From Avena insularis (Eukaryota > Streptophyta > Magnoliopsida > Poales > Poaceae), in NCBI GenBank assembly GCA_023614405.1, contig CM042690.1, forward strand, positions 661,982,802 through 662,046,801: 64,000 nt of DNA, in the 5' to 3' direction. Made by a program: the position numbers and the translations under genes. Positions 11,843-22,603 of the stretch are shown in pieces (the first letter of the stretch is position 1; each line of letters opens with the position of its first letter). The notes under the pieces were generated by a model. It saw nothing but the letters and a program-made list of their open reading frames with translations. It was not told the DNA's origin and did not search any database.

Positions 11843-11918
11843 AGTTAAAGGCTATCAATGGTCATGGCGAGATCACAGTTTCACCGGCGATGATACTTAG
11901 GGTTAGATCGAGCTACAA

Positions 11919-11931
11919 GGCTCTGATACCA
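11919..11931 (-). other. Primer-binding site of the minus-strand Copia
   Basis: On the minus strand this reads TGGTATCAGAGCC, an exact match to the initiator-Met tRNA site of plant Copia elements, just inside the 5' LTR. Confidence 0.85.
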
Positions 11932-11933
11932 AG

Positions 11934-12130
11934 TAAAAAAATCTTAGATTGATTTGCCGTACCGTGGCTGCTGTCCACGGTCAGTTTATATTGATTGAAA
12001 CAAGACCAAGTTATATATATATGAATCGTGATTTGATAGGACTAACAGTCCGTGTCAATACGACATTAGAACGAGTTAGACTAGGTAACTAACCATCTAA
12101 ACTAAAATAGAAAAGTTGCCTATTTTAACA
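11934..12130 (-). repeat. Short 5' LTR of the minus-strand Copia element
   Basis: About 197 bp. On the minus strand it starts TGTTAAAATAGGCAAC and ends next to the primer site. The inner boundary is approximate because the usual terminal CA is not seen. It marks the edge between transposon sequence and the SDS promoter region. Confidence 0.65.
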
Positions 12131-12635
12131 GTCCGCTGGGACCCGCCAGGCCACGCTGGCTGTAACACATGTGAGAAGTACGTTACGCTGTTGAGCGTAG
12201 CCCTTTTGAGACAGACAGAAAAAGGCAAGTCTGTTAAAATTCTTTCACCGCTAGTTTATTTTTAAAATTTCTTTTCGCCGGGGGAATTTTCACCCAACTG
12301 CGGCCCTGTCCACCCGTGGGTCTTTTCTTCTCCCAGAATGTGGGACCCGCGTGGGGCTACACCATGGACCTGTGCTCGCAGCAAGTAGGGTCCTCTCGAG
12401 AGCGCGGTGTATGTGCACGGGTCGCAGCTAGCAGCTGGTGTGGCTTCCTCACCAAGCTCAGAAATTTAAAATTCAAATGTGATCGGGCTGTGAGTGTGTG
12501 TGTGAGGTCATCAAAGTCTCCTGCTACGGCACGCTTCATTCCCCTCCCTCCCCCGACCGGTCTCGCCGGCCTCGCGATTCTACTTAAAAGCAAGGCAAAG
12601 CACCTAGCCGTAGCGACACACGCGCACGCCACACT
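12131..12635 (+). promoter_or_regulatory. Promoter and 5' UTR region of SDS
   Basis: This 505-bp interval lies between the Copia LTR and the SDS start codon. It is GC-rich towards the gene and has no gene of its own. A weak TATA-like ACTTAAAAG lies at about 12580. The Copia insertion only about 0.5 kb upstream may limit or supply regulatory sequence. No transcript data are available. Confidence 0.5.
12273..12280 (+). promoter_or_regulatory. Possible E2F-type site
   Basis: TTTCGCCG fits the E2F consensus WTTSSCSS and lies about 360 bp before the cyclin start codon. Such sites occur upstream of many cell-cycle genes. A single 8-bp degenerate match can also occur by chance. Confidence 0.25.
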
Positions 12636-15600
12636 ATGCCTCCCACCATGCTCGCGCCGGTGCCCACGAGGCCGCGCTCCAACCCCTACCGCCGCCGGAG
12701 AGAGGCCGCTCCTCTGCTCCCAGACCAGATCCTGGCGGCGGTGAAGCGGCCCGCGGAGTCGTCCACATCGGCCTCCTCCTCCTTCCGCAGCGTCGTCGTC
12801 TCCACCACCTCCTCCACCGCCCTCGCCGCGGCGCAGCGCCCCGAGAAGCGGCCTCGGCGCCAGGACGAGTACCAGGCCCGGCCCGCCGCGTCCGAGTGCT
12901 CGGAGGTCATCGGCGGCGCAAGTCGGCGCCCCGCGGAGGTCGAGGTCTCAGAGTCGTCCTGCCTCGGCTCCGTCCTTGAGTCCGACCTCGCCTGCCCCGA
13001 GCATCTCGCCGACGATGCAGAGACGACGGACTACTCTTCGGCCTGCGGCGAGCTCACGCAGTCCGACGCGGTGGAGGAGGTTCTCAGCGCTCCCAGCCCA
13101 TGCGACGCGTACGAGTCCCTCAGCCCCCTGCTCGACCTCACCTCCTGTTCCGCGTCCGACGAGGACGAGGACGAGGACGACGATGACGCCGCCCCATCCC
13201 TCACCTTCTCCTTCTTCCTCGACTTCGCCAAGCAATTCGTCCCCTGCGCGCTCCCAAAAGCACACGTCGCCGCCGACTTCGACATGCCCGAGGTGAGCGG
13301 ATCCACGCAACTCCTCTCAAATTCTCCCAAATCTGCAAGGGCCAGTGCGGTGTTCGATCCGATTAGGTGGCTTGCTTGTGTCAGGGGAAGCGGTTCGAGG
13401 ACGTGGACGACGAGGAGAGCTACGTGCGGTTCCGGCAGCGGGAACGGCGCGGAGTGGTGGCATGCGACTACACCGAGGTGTACGCCTCCATGTCAGGCAT
13501 CCATGGCCGTGCCGTCGTGGAGCAGCGTTCTGTCATGGTGAACTGGATCATCGAGGTCAGTCAGCGTATGCAAGCACTGTAATCTGCATTCTACATGTAT
13601 ACCCCGGTTCTACTTTAGCTGAATTTGATTTCATGGTAGAAGCGGGCATGCTGAAATCATGTAGTAGTATTGTTAGATTCAGTGCCGGTTTGGTTGTTGA
13701 ATGGTATCTGTTCTAAAAGCACTGCAGTTGTGTGGCTGCGTTAATAGGCTGATCTGTGGTGTATTTGTTGTGTTTGGCGTGCTGAGGCAGCAGATCTAGC
13801 TTTGTACTCCCTCCATTTCAAAATATAAGATGTTTTAGCTTTGTGAAAGGAGTGTATCTAGACCAATTTTAGTGTGTAGGTTCACTCTAAATCTAAATGA
13901 ACCTACACACTAAAATGAGTCTAGATACACTCACTTCACAAAGCTAAAACATCTTATATTATGAAACGGAGGGAGTACTTGCTTAAATTTTGCAGGGAAA
14001 AGTTGTCTACTGTCGAAGATTTTATTGTACAACACTGATTGGTGAATTGCTCAGCATACATTGTTCGTTGAGCAGAGTGATCCCCATATTGTTTTTCGAA
14101 ATTGTTGTAGTAATGTGAGCACTTGCATTATGAGTCTGGTCACTAATTTTGAGTATGTTTCAGGAGGGTGTTTGTTTTGACATTTTGACATTCAGTGTTT
14201 GGAAAGGAGTGACAAATATCTCGTTCAGTTATGCTGTAAAGTTATCTAGATATTCAACTCTTGAGTACAATTTCAGTATATGCCCCTTTCGTTCCCTTCC
14301 ATACTGTAGATTCAGTGTTGGTTTAGTTGCTGAATAATATCTGTTCTATAAAGCACTATAGTTGTGTGGCTGCGTTAATAGGCTGATTTGTGGTGTATTT
14401 GTGTTGGACGTGCTGAGGCTTCAAATCTAGCTCTTTACTTGCTTAAATTTCGCAGGAGAACGTTGTCTGCTATCGAAGATTTTATTGTACAAATTCTGAT
14501 GAGTAGATTGCTCAACATACAATGTTCGTTGAGCAGAGTGATCCCCATACGTCTTTTCGAAACTACTGTAGCAATTCTCAGTCACTAATTTTGAGGATAT
14601 TTCATCTGGACATTGTGACATTCAGTGTTTGAAAAGGAATGTATAAATATCTCGTTTAGTTATTCTGCACAGTTGTCCAGCAAAAAGTTTATGGCCTTCA
14701 TGTCTAGGAAGTACTTTATAGCAGTTAGGATACCTGCATCATACCTATCTAGATATACAACTCTTGAGTACATTGTCAGCATCTGCCTCTTTTGTTCCCT
14801 TCCATGCATCTAAGCTTATGTATATGCACTTGATGTTAGCATTGCGACTAGTACTTCAGGGAATATTATTACCACCATTTGTTTCCACCTGAAGATTTCG
14901 GTACGCAGTTAGCTATTAAAATGAAAAGATCCTTGTACATACTATGAGGAAACAACTGTTCTCAGCTATTTTCATCTGCAACTTGCACATATACTAACTG
15001 TTTCCCATGAATTTTCAGCATGGACATTTGACAGAGCTGCAGCCGGAGACGTTGTTCCTGGGAGTTGGACTGATGGACCGCGTCTTGACACGGGGATATG
15101 TAAAGGACACTAGGAATCTGCAGTTGCTGGGCATTGCCTGCATCACTCTGGCTACCCGCATAGAAGAGAACCAACCATACAACAGGTATTGAGTTCCCTT
15201 GTGTTGCAAGTTCATTCTGTTTCAGTAAAATCTGTGCATGGTATATTTTCTAATGCCTCCTGTCAGTACGAGTACTACTGCAGGTTGTTGATGTATGGTG
15301 TCAGATTGCCTCATTTGAACTTCTGTACAGATTACGCGTTGCTAAATGCATTGCTCATCCTTTAATTTCATATAAAAGTTTCAGTGTACTTTCCTAGTCT
15401 ATCTTCAGACGATTGCAGTACAATACTGCCTTCTTCTATGATGACTTTTCTCTCCTGTTTGCTAGAGCTCACTGGAATATAACTTAATTGGGCATTTGAC
15501 AGACCTTAGCAATTTCTTCGTATTGTTGATAACTGTTATTGGTTAATCACGTGGCAATAGCTCATATACAATGGCTATTCATCTCATTAAAGGCTAATAA

Positions 15601-16856
15601 GGGCTGCATACTAGTACTTGAAACATTGTCAGTTATCTACTTACATCAGGAAATGTTGATGAGTTGAGAATTTAGAGATTGACTCTCCTAATTCGTTCAC
15701 CCTGCAATCAGGTGGCTCAAGTGGTTGGTGAGAGACACCTGATTGCAGAGTTCCATCTACTTTTACCCAAGTAATCATATTGCATCAATTTTCTGGGTTA
15801 ACGTGACTCTGCTAGAGAAGTCAGATCCTTTTTGTGGTTTTGTTGAAGTATTTGAGCCCGAATTCAAGCGAACCTTTTCTTACTCTTGACAATGTCTGAA
15901 GAAAAATCAACATGTGGCGCACAGTACAGTACTTGGCAGAAAAAGTAGAGTACTTCAGAACAGAATGGCATATTCTTCTTTACATTGTACTATTCTGCAG
16001 AGTCATTGTAGAACTCCTGAAGTGTATTATTTCTGGGATCAGCATTTGTTTCCTGATCTTTGTCTCTGTCCAGAATACTATGACAATGCCCAACCTCACT
16101 ATGTTTTCTCTTTCAGCATCATGCAGAAGACTTTCATGGTAGGGATCAACATGTACAGCCGGAGTGAGGTGGTCGCCATGGAGTGGCTGGTGCAGGAGGT
16201 CCTCGACTTCCAGTGCTATGCCACGACACTCCACCATTTCCTCTGGTACGACGCGCTTCCTGTCTGTATCCTTGCTTGTGCCAAGCTAGCTGAGGCAACG
16301 AGAAGCTGACAGTTTACTTGTGTAATTCCGCAGGTTCTATCTGAAGGCTGCAAAAGCAGACGACAAAATGGAGGATCTGGCAAAACACCTGGCCTTGCTC
16401 TCGCTTCTGGACCATAAGCACCTCTCCTACTGGCCCTCGACCGTGGCAGCCTCGGTTGTGGCCCTTGCTTGCCTTGCCACAAACAACCAGTCCTCCTGCC
16501 ACATGGTTATGGAGGTAAATACTGAACTCCTCCACCAAAGCTATACACTGCTACACTTCAGAGCTTCGAAAAAACTTATCATGATCCTTACAAAGACTAA
16601 GGAACGCCTAACTCCTTGCTCTTTGCGTAATGCAGACTCACATGAGGAACAAGGAGGACGATCTGCCTGAATGTTTAATGGTTTGATCCCTCCCTCCAAT
16701 TCTGTTACTTTGCACCATGAACCGAATCGTGCTCTTCGCCGTTTGCAGAAATTGATGTACTAACTGAATTTCTGCGGTGCCACCGCAACTAACATCCGTC
16801 GCGCTGTTCAATCTTTTCTGCAGAGTCTCGAGTGGCTGATAAACTATGCTTCGTGA
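12636..16856 (+). CDS. SDS: Meiosis-specific cyclin SDS (SOLO DANCERS) homologue
   Basis: Seven exons: 12636-13292, 13385-13555, 15019-15185, 16117-16245, 16334-16514, 16636-16680, 16824-16856. All introns are GT-AG. The coding length is 1383 nt, 460 aa. Residues 1-219 are low-complexity, with an acidic run at 175-184. The cyclin N box (about 225-335) has [21 protein letters not shown] and [13 protein letters not shown]. The cyclin C box includes [27 protein letters not shown] and [15 protein letters not shown]. The EENQPYNS and MEWLVQEVL blocks match Arabidopsis SDS better than ordinary A, B or D cyclins. In Arabidopsis and rice, SDS is a nuclear cyclin needed for meiotic recombination and fertility. 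The first ATG is used because it opens the long exon 1; an in-frame ATG (codon 5) also exists. It is flanked by transposons and followed by two broken copies of its 3' end. Identity is confident; function is inferred from family. Confidence 0.93.
13671..14647 (+). repeat. Tandem duplication inside SDS intron 2
   Basis: A segment of about 350-400 bp occurs twice in direct order, at about 13671-14220 and 14306-14647. Both contain GTGTGGCTGCGTTAATAGGC, GAAGATTTTATTGTACAA and TTCGTTGAGCAGAGTGATCC. Copy 1 is longer because a Stowaway MITE entered it. The copies differ by many substitutions, so the event is not recent. Confidence 0.8.
13807..13975. mobile_element. Stowaway MITE (Tc1/Mariner type), 169 bp
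   Basis: It begins CTCCCTCCATTTCAAAATAT and ends with the complement GAAACGGAGGGAG. It is flanked by TA on both sides and the whole element folds back on itself (TAAGATGTTTTAGCTTTGTG versus CACAAAGCTAAAACATCTTA). It lies in SDS intron 2. Confidence 0.93.
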
Positions 16857-17101
16857 TACCCAGGGCTCCCAGGTTGAACATTCGGCTCTAATCTTCTGCT
16901 GATCAACATAGCGTAGCACGGTCGTTTAGCAACAACACAAGTGTACATGCCACTACTTTGCACAGCAGGATAAAATAAAAAAGGAGACAGGTCAACGTGT
17001 TTATCGCCGTAAAGTGGAACTGTTCGTAACCGCAGAATTTGGTACTGATCTGGTGACTGTGGGACAACTGTTGTTGTCGTGTGTCTTTGCATCGTTAGTT
17101 A
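16857..17101 (+). other. SDS 3' UTR and downstream segment shared with the broken copies
   Basis: The sequence after the stop codon (CCCAGG, then GTTTAGCAACAACACAAGTG and GGATAAAATAAAAAAGG) is repeated after both partial SDS copies at 21363-21623 and 44660-45111. No clear AATAAA is present; AAAATAAAAAAGG at about 16973 may serve. Similarity to copy B stops near 17101. Confidence 0.7.
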
Positions 17102-17551
17102 GCTCTCCTAAGGAACAATTGAGGTTGAATATTGTAATCCCCACTCAACAGCCTTTTTTTCTCTCTTGGATCTTGTTTAATGGATCAAAGGTTTCATTAA
17201 AAAAATGGTGTTGTTTAATGCTAGTGGGCAAGTGGTATTTTTTGCCTGGCTATGATTGTGATCCTGACTCGATAGAAGGTCTCAGATTTCAGATATCTTG
17301 GATGAACGAAATGACATCCTCGAATCAGATCTGTATTTGAGGGAAGCAGAGCTTTATTGATCAAATAGTGTCCAGGATACCTCAGGCAATCAGAATCATA
17401 GAGAACACACAGAAGAGCAAGCGTACAAGCGTGGAGCTGTGCTGCCTATGCCCGATCCGTAGTCAAAACCAGCCGAAGTAGTCTGTTATCTTGAATTTTC
17501 TGGAGCTCGTTCACTTTAGCGGGTTTATGCCACATGCTGCTTGCACCCTTA
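17102..17551. other. Gene-free stretch after SDS
   Basis: No protein family was recognised. The reverse strand of 17340-17480 contains a CAATAAAGC motif and a short frame, which could be the 3' end of an old retroelement, but this is weak. Confidence 0.3.
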
Positions 17552-17640
17552 GGGCATCTCCCGGCGCAACGCAAACAAACCGAGCCGGTCCAAACGTGTC
17601 CGCGAGGACAGGAGGACAGAGAAAACACGGCACATGGACG
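17552..17640 (+). mobile_element. End of a Tourist/PIF-Harbinger-like element
   Basis: TTA followed by GGGCATCTCCCGG resembles the terminal repeat and trinucleotide target site of Harbinger elements in grasses. The other end is not found, so it is probably truncated by the inverted repeat at 17640. Confidence 0.35.
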
Positions 17641-18735
17641 TCATCGATGAATCTGCTCAATGTGTTATACCAGACTAGACTCTTCGGAAGAAGACATATT
17701 GGTGAAGATAGATGACATATCTATCAAACAACGTTATTTTGTGTGCCTGCTAGATCAAAGCAAATGGCTAGATGATGAAGTAAGTAACCCTTACTAATAG
17801 CGAAATAATTTCTAATTATATATCTCGTTATTGGTACCCATCAGTAATGTATTTTTTTAATCTTTAGAAGTAATCAGTGCATACATATGTTGTAGTATGA
17901 AGAACCAATTGCAAGTGCAAAAATAGAATGATGCTAAAGTATATTTTGAGGACCCTTGTTACCAGACTGTTAAAACAGGATGGTGAAATTGGAATCTATG
18001 GACCTGCCTCTTCTATGACAAATGTTGTAAAAAAACCATCTGAACCATGACATGTAACATCGAAATCCATAATTGAAATACTAGGTTTAGTGGATTCTTA
18101 ATTCATAATTTTACCTGTCTGCTCATTGTCTTTATTATAGATCCATCTTCCAATAAATATCAAGGATTGGTATTGGTATTTATCTCACCAACATTGATGC
18201 AAGCTAAATATCAATGCGAGCCCTTCATATTTATTAGAAGATGGATTCTGTAATAAAGAACATGGTGTAAAATTACGAATTTAAAATCCACTAAACCTAG
18301 AACTTGACGATTAAGGATATTGATACTGCCATGCCATGGTTTAGATAGTTTTTTACAACATTTTTCATACAAGTAGGTCCGTGTATTCTAGTTTCACCCT
18401 CCCGTTTTATTAGTATGGTAAAAAGGGGTTCTCAAAATATATTTTAGTATCATCCTGATTGCACTTGTAGTTGGCCCTTCATACAACATATACATGTGTT
18501 GATTATCTATAAAGATTTAAAACATACATTACTGATGGGTATGAATAATGAGATATATAATCAGGAACTATTTCATTATTAGTAAGGCTTACTTACTTCA
18601 TCTTCTAGCCATTTGCTTTGATCTAGCAGGCACGCCAAATAAGGTTGTTTGATAGATATATCATCTACGTTTACCAATATATCATCTTTCGAAGAGTCTA
18701 GTACACATTGAGCAGATTCATCGGTGTCGGTCAAT
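17640..18735. repeat. 1.1-kb inverted repeat with Ulp1-like gene fragments
   Basis: The left arm (about 17640-18190) and right arm (about 18205-18735) are diverged reverse complements over about 530 bp, for example GATGAATCTGCTCAATGTGT at both outer ends and GATCAAAGCAAATGGCTAGA in both. Each arm carries the same exon, then GTAAGTAA (a splice donor), an intron and ATTATAG/ATTACAG. Short unmatched sequence lies at the centre near 18195. A transcript across it could form a long hairpin. Confidence 0.85.
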
Positions 18736-19073
18736 GTATAATATGCAAAAGAAAACAAATTAGATTTAGTTATAATCAAAAGCATAGGCACAAAAGTACA
18801 AATAGTACGTGCAAATATAAAATTTAACCTTGTGGGAGACAGTCATATGTTACATGATATGTTTAGGTTCATCTGGTTGCTTATCATCATCCGCTCAAAC
18901 TGTTTCCTTATCATCATCATATGCTGAAGTTGTTTCTTCATTAATCAACTGAGAAACCGTAGATGACGTCGACATGGTTGGTGGAGGTGATAGCAATGGA
19001 TTATCCAAAACACTCGAGTCAGAGGCCGATTATGAAAATCATCAATGGTGGTTGTTTCAACATTGTGATCCAT
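18205..19073 (-). pseudogene. Ulp1 protease-like gene fragment of a transposon
   Basis: On the minus strand a possible start MDHNVETTTIDDF at 19073 leads, after a one-base shift, into a Ser/Thr/Asp-rich stretch (STVSQLINEETTSAYDDDKE). A second exon, ending at a GTAAGT donor at about 18596, reads DDILVNVDDISIKQPYLACL followed by LDQSKWLEDEV. The KWL-(E/N)DEV block resembles the start of the Ulp1/SENP cysteine protease domain (where WLxDxxI is typical). The catalytic His, Asp and Cys region is not present. Such genes are often carried by Mutator-like elements in grasses. The copy is broken and its second exon is duplicated in reverse at 17640-18190. The family is inferred from a short motif only. 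Confidence 0.5.
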
Positions 19074-20432
19074 TTTCTGCAACAAGAAACAAAAAAGAAA
19101 AGGATGCTAGGGTTTAACATTTAGTTGTGCACATATGCTACTGTAAATAAGCTGGACATAGACAAAACAATTTATTCTTCTAGTTCGCAGCTGCTAATTC
19201 TTGCTACTACTTCTAAATTACAGAGGCAAAGAGACTTGGTACCCTTTTGGATTTTCGGTGTAGAATATATTCTTGTCACTCTAAACTATGGGCATTGATT
19301 CAGATTCTTAGAATCCTCATTAGCTAAACAAGATAATATCTCATCTAAATTCGCTACCAGTTAGCTTATGAATTTGATTGTTAACTGAACTTTTAAAGTA
19401 CCTGACTGTCTGTAGTAGCACATAGTAAGGTTCAGGCCTGATCATAGCAGGTGCTACCAATAAGACGGACATAGAGAAAATAAACGTATCATACCACCAG
19501 TTCTGATCACCCACCTCTACACCACATATGCACTTCACCACATATTCAGCTAACAAGGTGGCACACACGGGCCATCGCCTGCCATATTCAACTCAACGCC
19601 TGAACAAATAACAAGTTGAATAAATTGGTACACTCAACGCGGATGGCAGATTCAATCCATCCGGAGTCAGACACCTCTTGATGATGTTATTGACGTTGAT
19701 GATGTCCTGAATCTTCCTTCAGTAACTAATATTCAGGATCTGACGACAGTGGGAGTCTTTTTTAGTGCAGAAGCTCCTACTCGGCCTCATTCGAATTTTG
19801 CAAGTTATATTTTTTCCTTCTACACGCATGCATCTACTTTCTACTTGTATTAGTAAGATCAAGAAAATTCAGAAAAAACTTGCAACAATTGTTACTATGT
19901 GCTGCTGACAGAATTGACAGACAAACACTCCCGCAGAATCCAAGTTGTTCCTATTATTATACAGAAAAAAACGAAGAATCGGTACCTCTGTTCCAACCGT
20001 AGATCGCTGGAACAACCCATCTTCTTTCCCGCTGAATCTAGTACCGTTGCCACGAGTAGCATCAACCTCCAAGCAACCTAGTTTGAACCTCTCATGCGTC
20101 TCCTTTCCTAAGGCATACTGGCCTGCGGCAGAGGATGATGCGCCGGCGCTGCCTCCTCGACGCCTTTCGCCTCGATGCCCCGCATCTCGACGCTGTCCTC
20201 GGCGCTGTCCGCCTTGACGCCTTCCACCTCAAATCCTCTCGAGTAATCTTTATATCCCATGGGCGCGTGGCGTGGTGGAGAAGAGTCCGTCCAGGAGCGG
20301 TGTATTCGCATCGGAGCGTGTTCGAGCATAGTCCGTCTCGGAGCAGAGTTCGTATAGGAACCGGAGCAGCCAAGACTTGCCGGGTTCGAGATGGACGAAG
20401 ATCCCTGCCGCTCTCCCCGGCGACCATCCTCT
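19074..20432. other. Transposon-like sequence without a confirmed gene
   Basis: 19074-20080 is AT-rich. 20080-20432 becomes GC-rich on entry to short repeats of CGCCTCGA and CTCGACGC type. It may be the 5' part of the element carrying the Ulp1-like fragment (minus strand), but no terminal repeat was identified. I could not support any single frame. Confidence 0.35.
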
Positions 20433-21625
20433 CCTTCAGATTCTGTTACTTTGCACCATGGACCGAATCGTGCTCTTCGCCTTTTGCAGAAATTGGTGAA
20501 ACTGGATCTTTGTGGTGCCACGGCAACTAACATCCGTTGCGCTGTGCAATCTTTTATGCAGGGCAAGTGCTAGCCGTCTCCCGGACGATTGGGGAGCTCC
20601 CATCGTCCTGCTTCCGCGCGACACGTGTCTCAAAAATCGGCCTAAATTCCGCTTTTGCTCCAAAACATCCCGTTTTGCTGCAAATGTCTCCGCTTTTATT
20701 TTCAAAGCAAAAAAAAAGGTTCATTTCAGAAATAGAACGTCCCACCGGAGACCTTGCCGGAGACCATGCAGCAAAAAAATTATGCTAATGAAGCAAAAAC
20801 GATTTCGTCGGAGACATCGTCGGAAAAAACTCGCCGGTGACTCTCGCCGGAGATCTTGTAGCAAATAGTTGACACTGTTGTAGCAAAATCACAAGACAGT
20901 TGTAGCAACAAACTTCTTCTAATATAGCAAAACCGAATTCACCGAAGATATAGTGCAAAAACATGTTATGTAGCAAAATAGTCTGTCACATGTAGCAATG
21001 CTGATAGCCGTATGTAGCAAATTTGACCACCGCAGGTAGCAAAGAAGCAAGGAAGCGCAAATCTGATTCTAGGGTTAGAGGCAGAGGGAAGAAGCCGGGC
21101 GGAGGCTCATGCCCTAGGAGGGGCTCATGGGAGGAGGGCAGCTGCTGTGGCGAGAGGCGTGGAGGGCAAGGCGGCGGAGGAGGCTCGCCATGGAGGAGGC
21201 GACCATGGCGGCGGAGGAGGGCTCATGGCGGCAGGCGGACCGGCGGCGGCCCGGGCAGCCGGCGGTGGAGGTCTGCGTGCGTGGTGGATCCGGACGATCA
21301 TCGTCCGTATGATCCGATCATTTTCCTTTATGCAGAGTCTTGAGTGGCTGATAAACTATGCTTCGTGATGATACCCAGGCCTCCCAGGTTGAAACATTGG
21401 GCTCTAATCTTCTGCTGATCGACATAGCGTAGCACAGTCGTTTAGCAACAACACAAGTGTACATGCCAGTATTTTGCACAGCAGGATAAAATAAAAAGGG
21501 GATAGGTCAACGTGTTTATCGTCTGTCAGGTGAAAGTTGGAAAGTTGGTAACTTCAGAATTTGGTACTGATCTGGTGACTGTAGGACAACTGTTTTTGTG
21601 GTCTGTCTTTGCATCGATAGTTAAG
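20433..21625 (+). pseudogene. Partial copy B of SDS: intron 6, last exon and 3' flank
   Basis: 20436-20561 matches SDS intron 6 from base 16692 (TTCTGTTACTTTGCACCATG). After an inserted Mutator element, 21327-21625 matches the acceptor, exon 7 and about 240 bp of downstream sequence. The ten-codon last exon ([10 protein letters not shown] and stop) is intact at 21336-21368. Exons 1-6 are absent, so no cyclin box can be made. The orientation is the same as the parent gene 3.5 kb upstream, consistent with a partial direct duplication. Similarity ends at a Harbinger-like GAGCATCTCC at 21625. Confidence 0.9.
20562..21326. mobile_element. Non-autonomous Mutator-like element, 765 bp, possible Pack-MULE
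   Basis: It is flanked by perfect 9-bp target duplications TTTATGCAG (20553-20561 and 21327-21335). The left end GGCAAGTGCTAGCCG and the inverted right end GGAAAATGATCGG form a weak terminal repeat that improves at CGGACGAT about 20 bp inside. The interior has many TAGCAAA and TGTAGCAA motifs (20760-21040). A G-rich segment of CGGCGGAGG and CATGGAGGAGG type (21060-21300) could be captured gene sequence. No transposase is present. Confidence 0.75.
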
Positions 21626-21770
21626 AGCATCTCCAGCCCTGCCGGCGCCGCCGGGCCATTTTCCGGCGCTAAAATAGGCCTGGAGCAGCTTTGCATCGAT
21701 AGTTAAGAGCATCTCCAGCCCTGCCGGCGCCGCCGGGCCATTTTCCGGCGCTAAAATAGGCCTGGAGCAG
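21607..21770 (+). repeat. Perfect 82-bp tandem duplication
   Basis: 21607-21688 and 21689-21770 appear identical, starting CTTTGCATCGATAGTTAAGA. The unit joins the end of SDS copy B to the start of a Harbinger-like element (GAGCATCTCCAGCC), so it copies the insertion junction. Confidence 0.95.
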
Positions 21771-22598
21771 CGCTATTTCTCGAACCAGGGAGCGTAATTT
21801 TTCAGCCATGTCTCCAGAAAAGTACGACGGAACGTTACAAACGCTCACGAATTTGAACAAATTTTATAAACTTAGACAAGATTTACAGATATTCAGGCAA
21901 GTTTATACAAAAAAAGTATTACTCAAAAATTCATAAAATTCAAGTGTTTGCAAAAATCCAACAAAAGTACTATTTGGATTCCTTGCATTTTTCTACACAC
22001 AAAACTATATTTTAATTAATTTTTCTGAGGTTTTATGTGTAAGTTATGTTTTATTTGGGTTTAGAGGTATTTATGAAATGACCAAAATGCCCCTAAGTAC
22101 TTGGGCCCACTAGACAGACCCAAGTGGCCAAAACCACTTCATGGACCCGGTCCATCCCAACCCGCACTCCTCGCGTCACTATCACACACTCGCGTCGCTC
22201 CTCTCTCTCTAGCACGCGCAGAGGCGACTGCTCCGACGCGTAGCCTGGCCGTTCCGGCCACCTCCGGCCTTCCCCGCCGCCGCTCTTCCACGCAAACTAC
22301 TCGCCTGTCTCCGCTCCGCCTTACTACCGATTAGAATCCTCACTCTTACTCCCTAGCGCTCGCAACCCTAACCCGATCTAGGGTTTCAGTGGTGGTTCAT
22401 CTATCCGACTCCGGTGCTCTCCACCGCTGAGATGATGTTCCTAGGTGTCTATACGTCTACTATGGCTGCCTTGGCCGGTGTAGGGTTGATATGCCCATCT
22501 GGGTATTTCCCTGTGCCGCCAGCCGCCGTCATGCCGTCTAATTCCTCTTCCTCTACTCAGTTAGTATGAGCTTGTCTCATCCTTTCTAAAGGTAGGTG
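21771..22598 (+). other. Host repeat, 5' part with exon-like segment
   Basis: An AT-rich part (to about 22080) is followed by a CT-rich segment with TCTAGGGTTTC and a short frame from 22432 (about 45 codons, no known family). It runs into AAAG-GTAGGTG at about 22590, a good splice donor. The host resumes at 30781 after element A. It resembles the long LTRs of Triticeae Gypsy elements, which have transcript-like architecture. Confidence 0.45.
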
Positions 22599-22603
22599 TC
22601 CCC

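Noticed and set aside
12948..13330. Antisense frames over SDS exon 1
   Set aside because: Shadows of a GC-rich exon with the [10 protein letters not shown] run; no recognisable protein.
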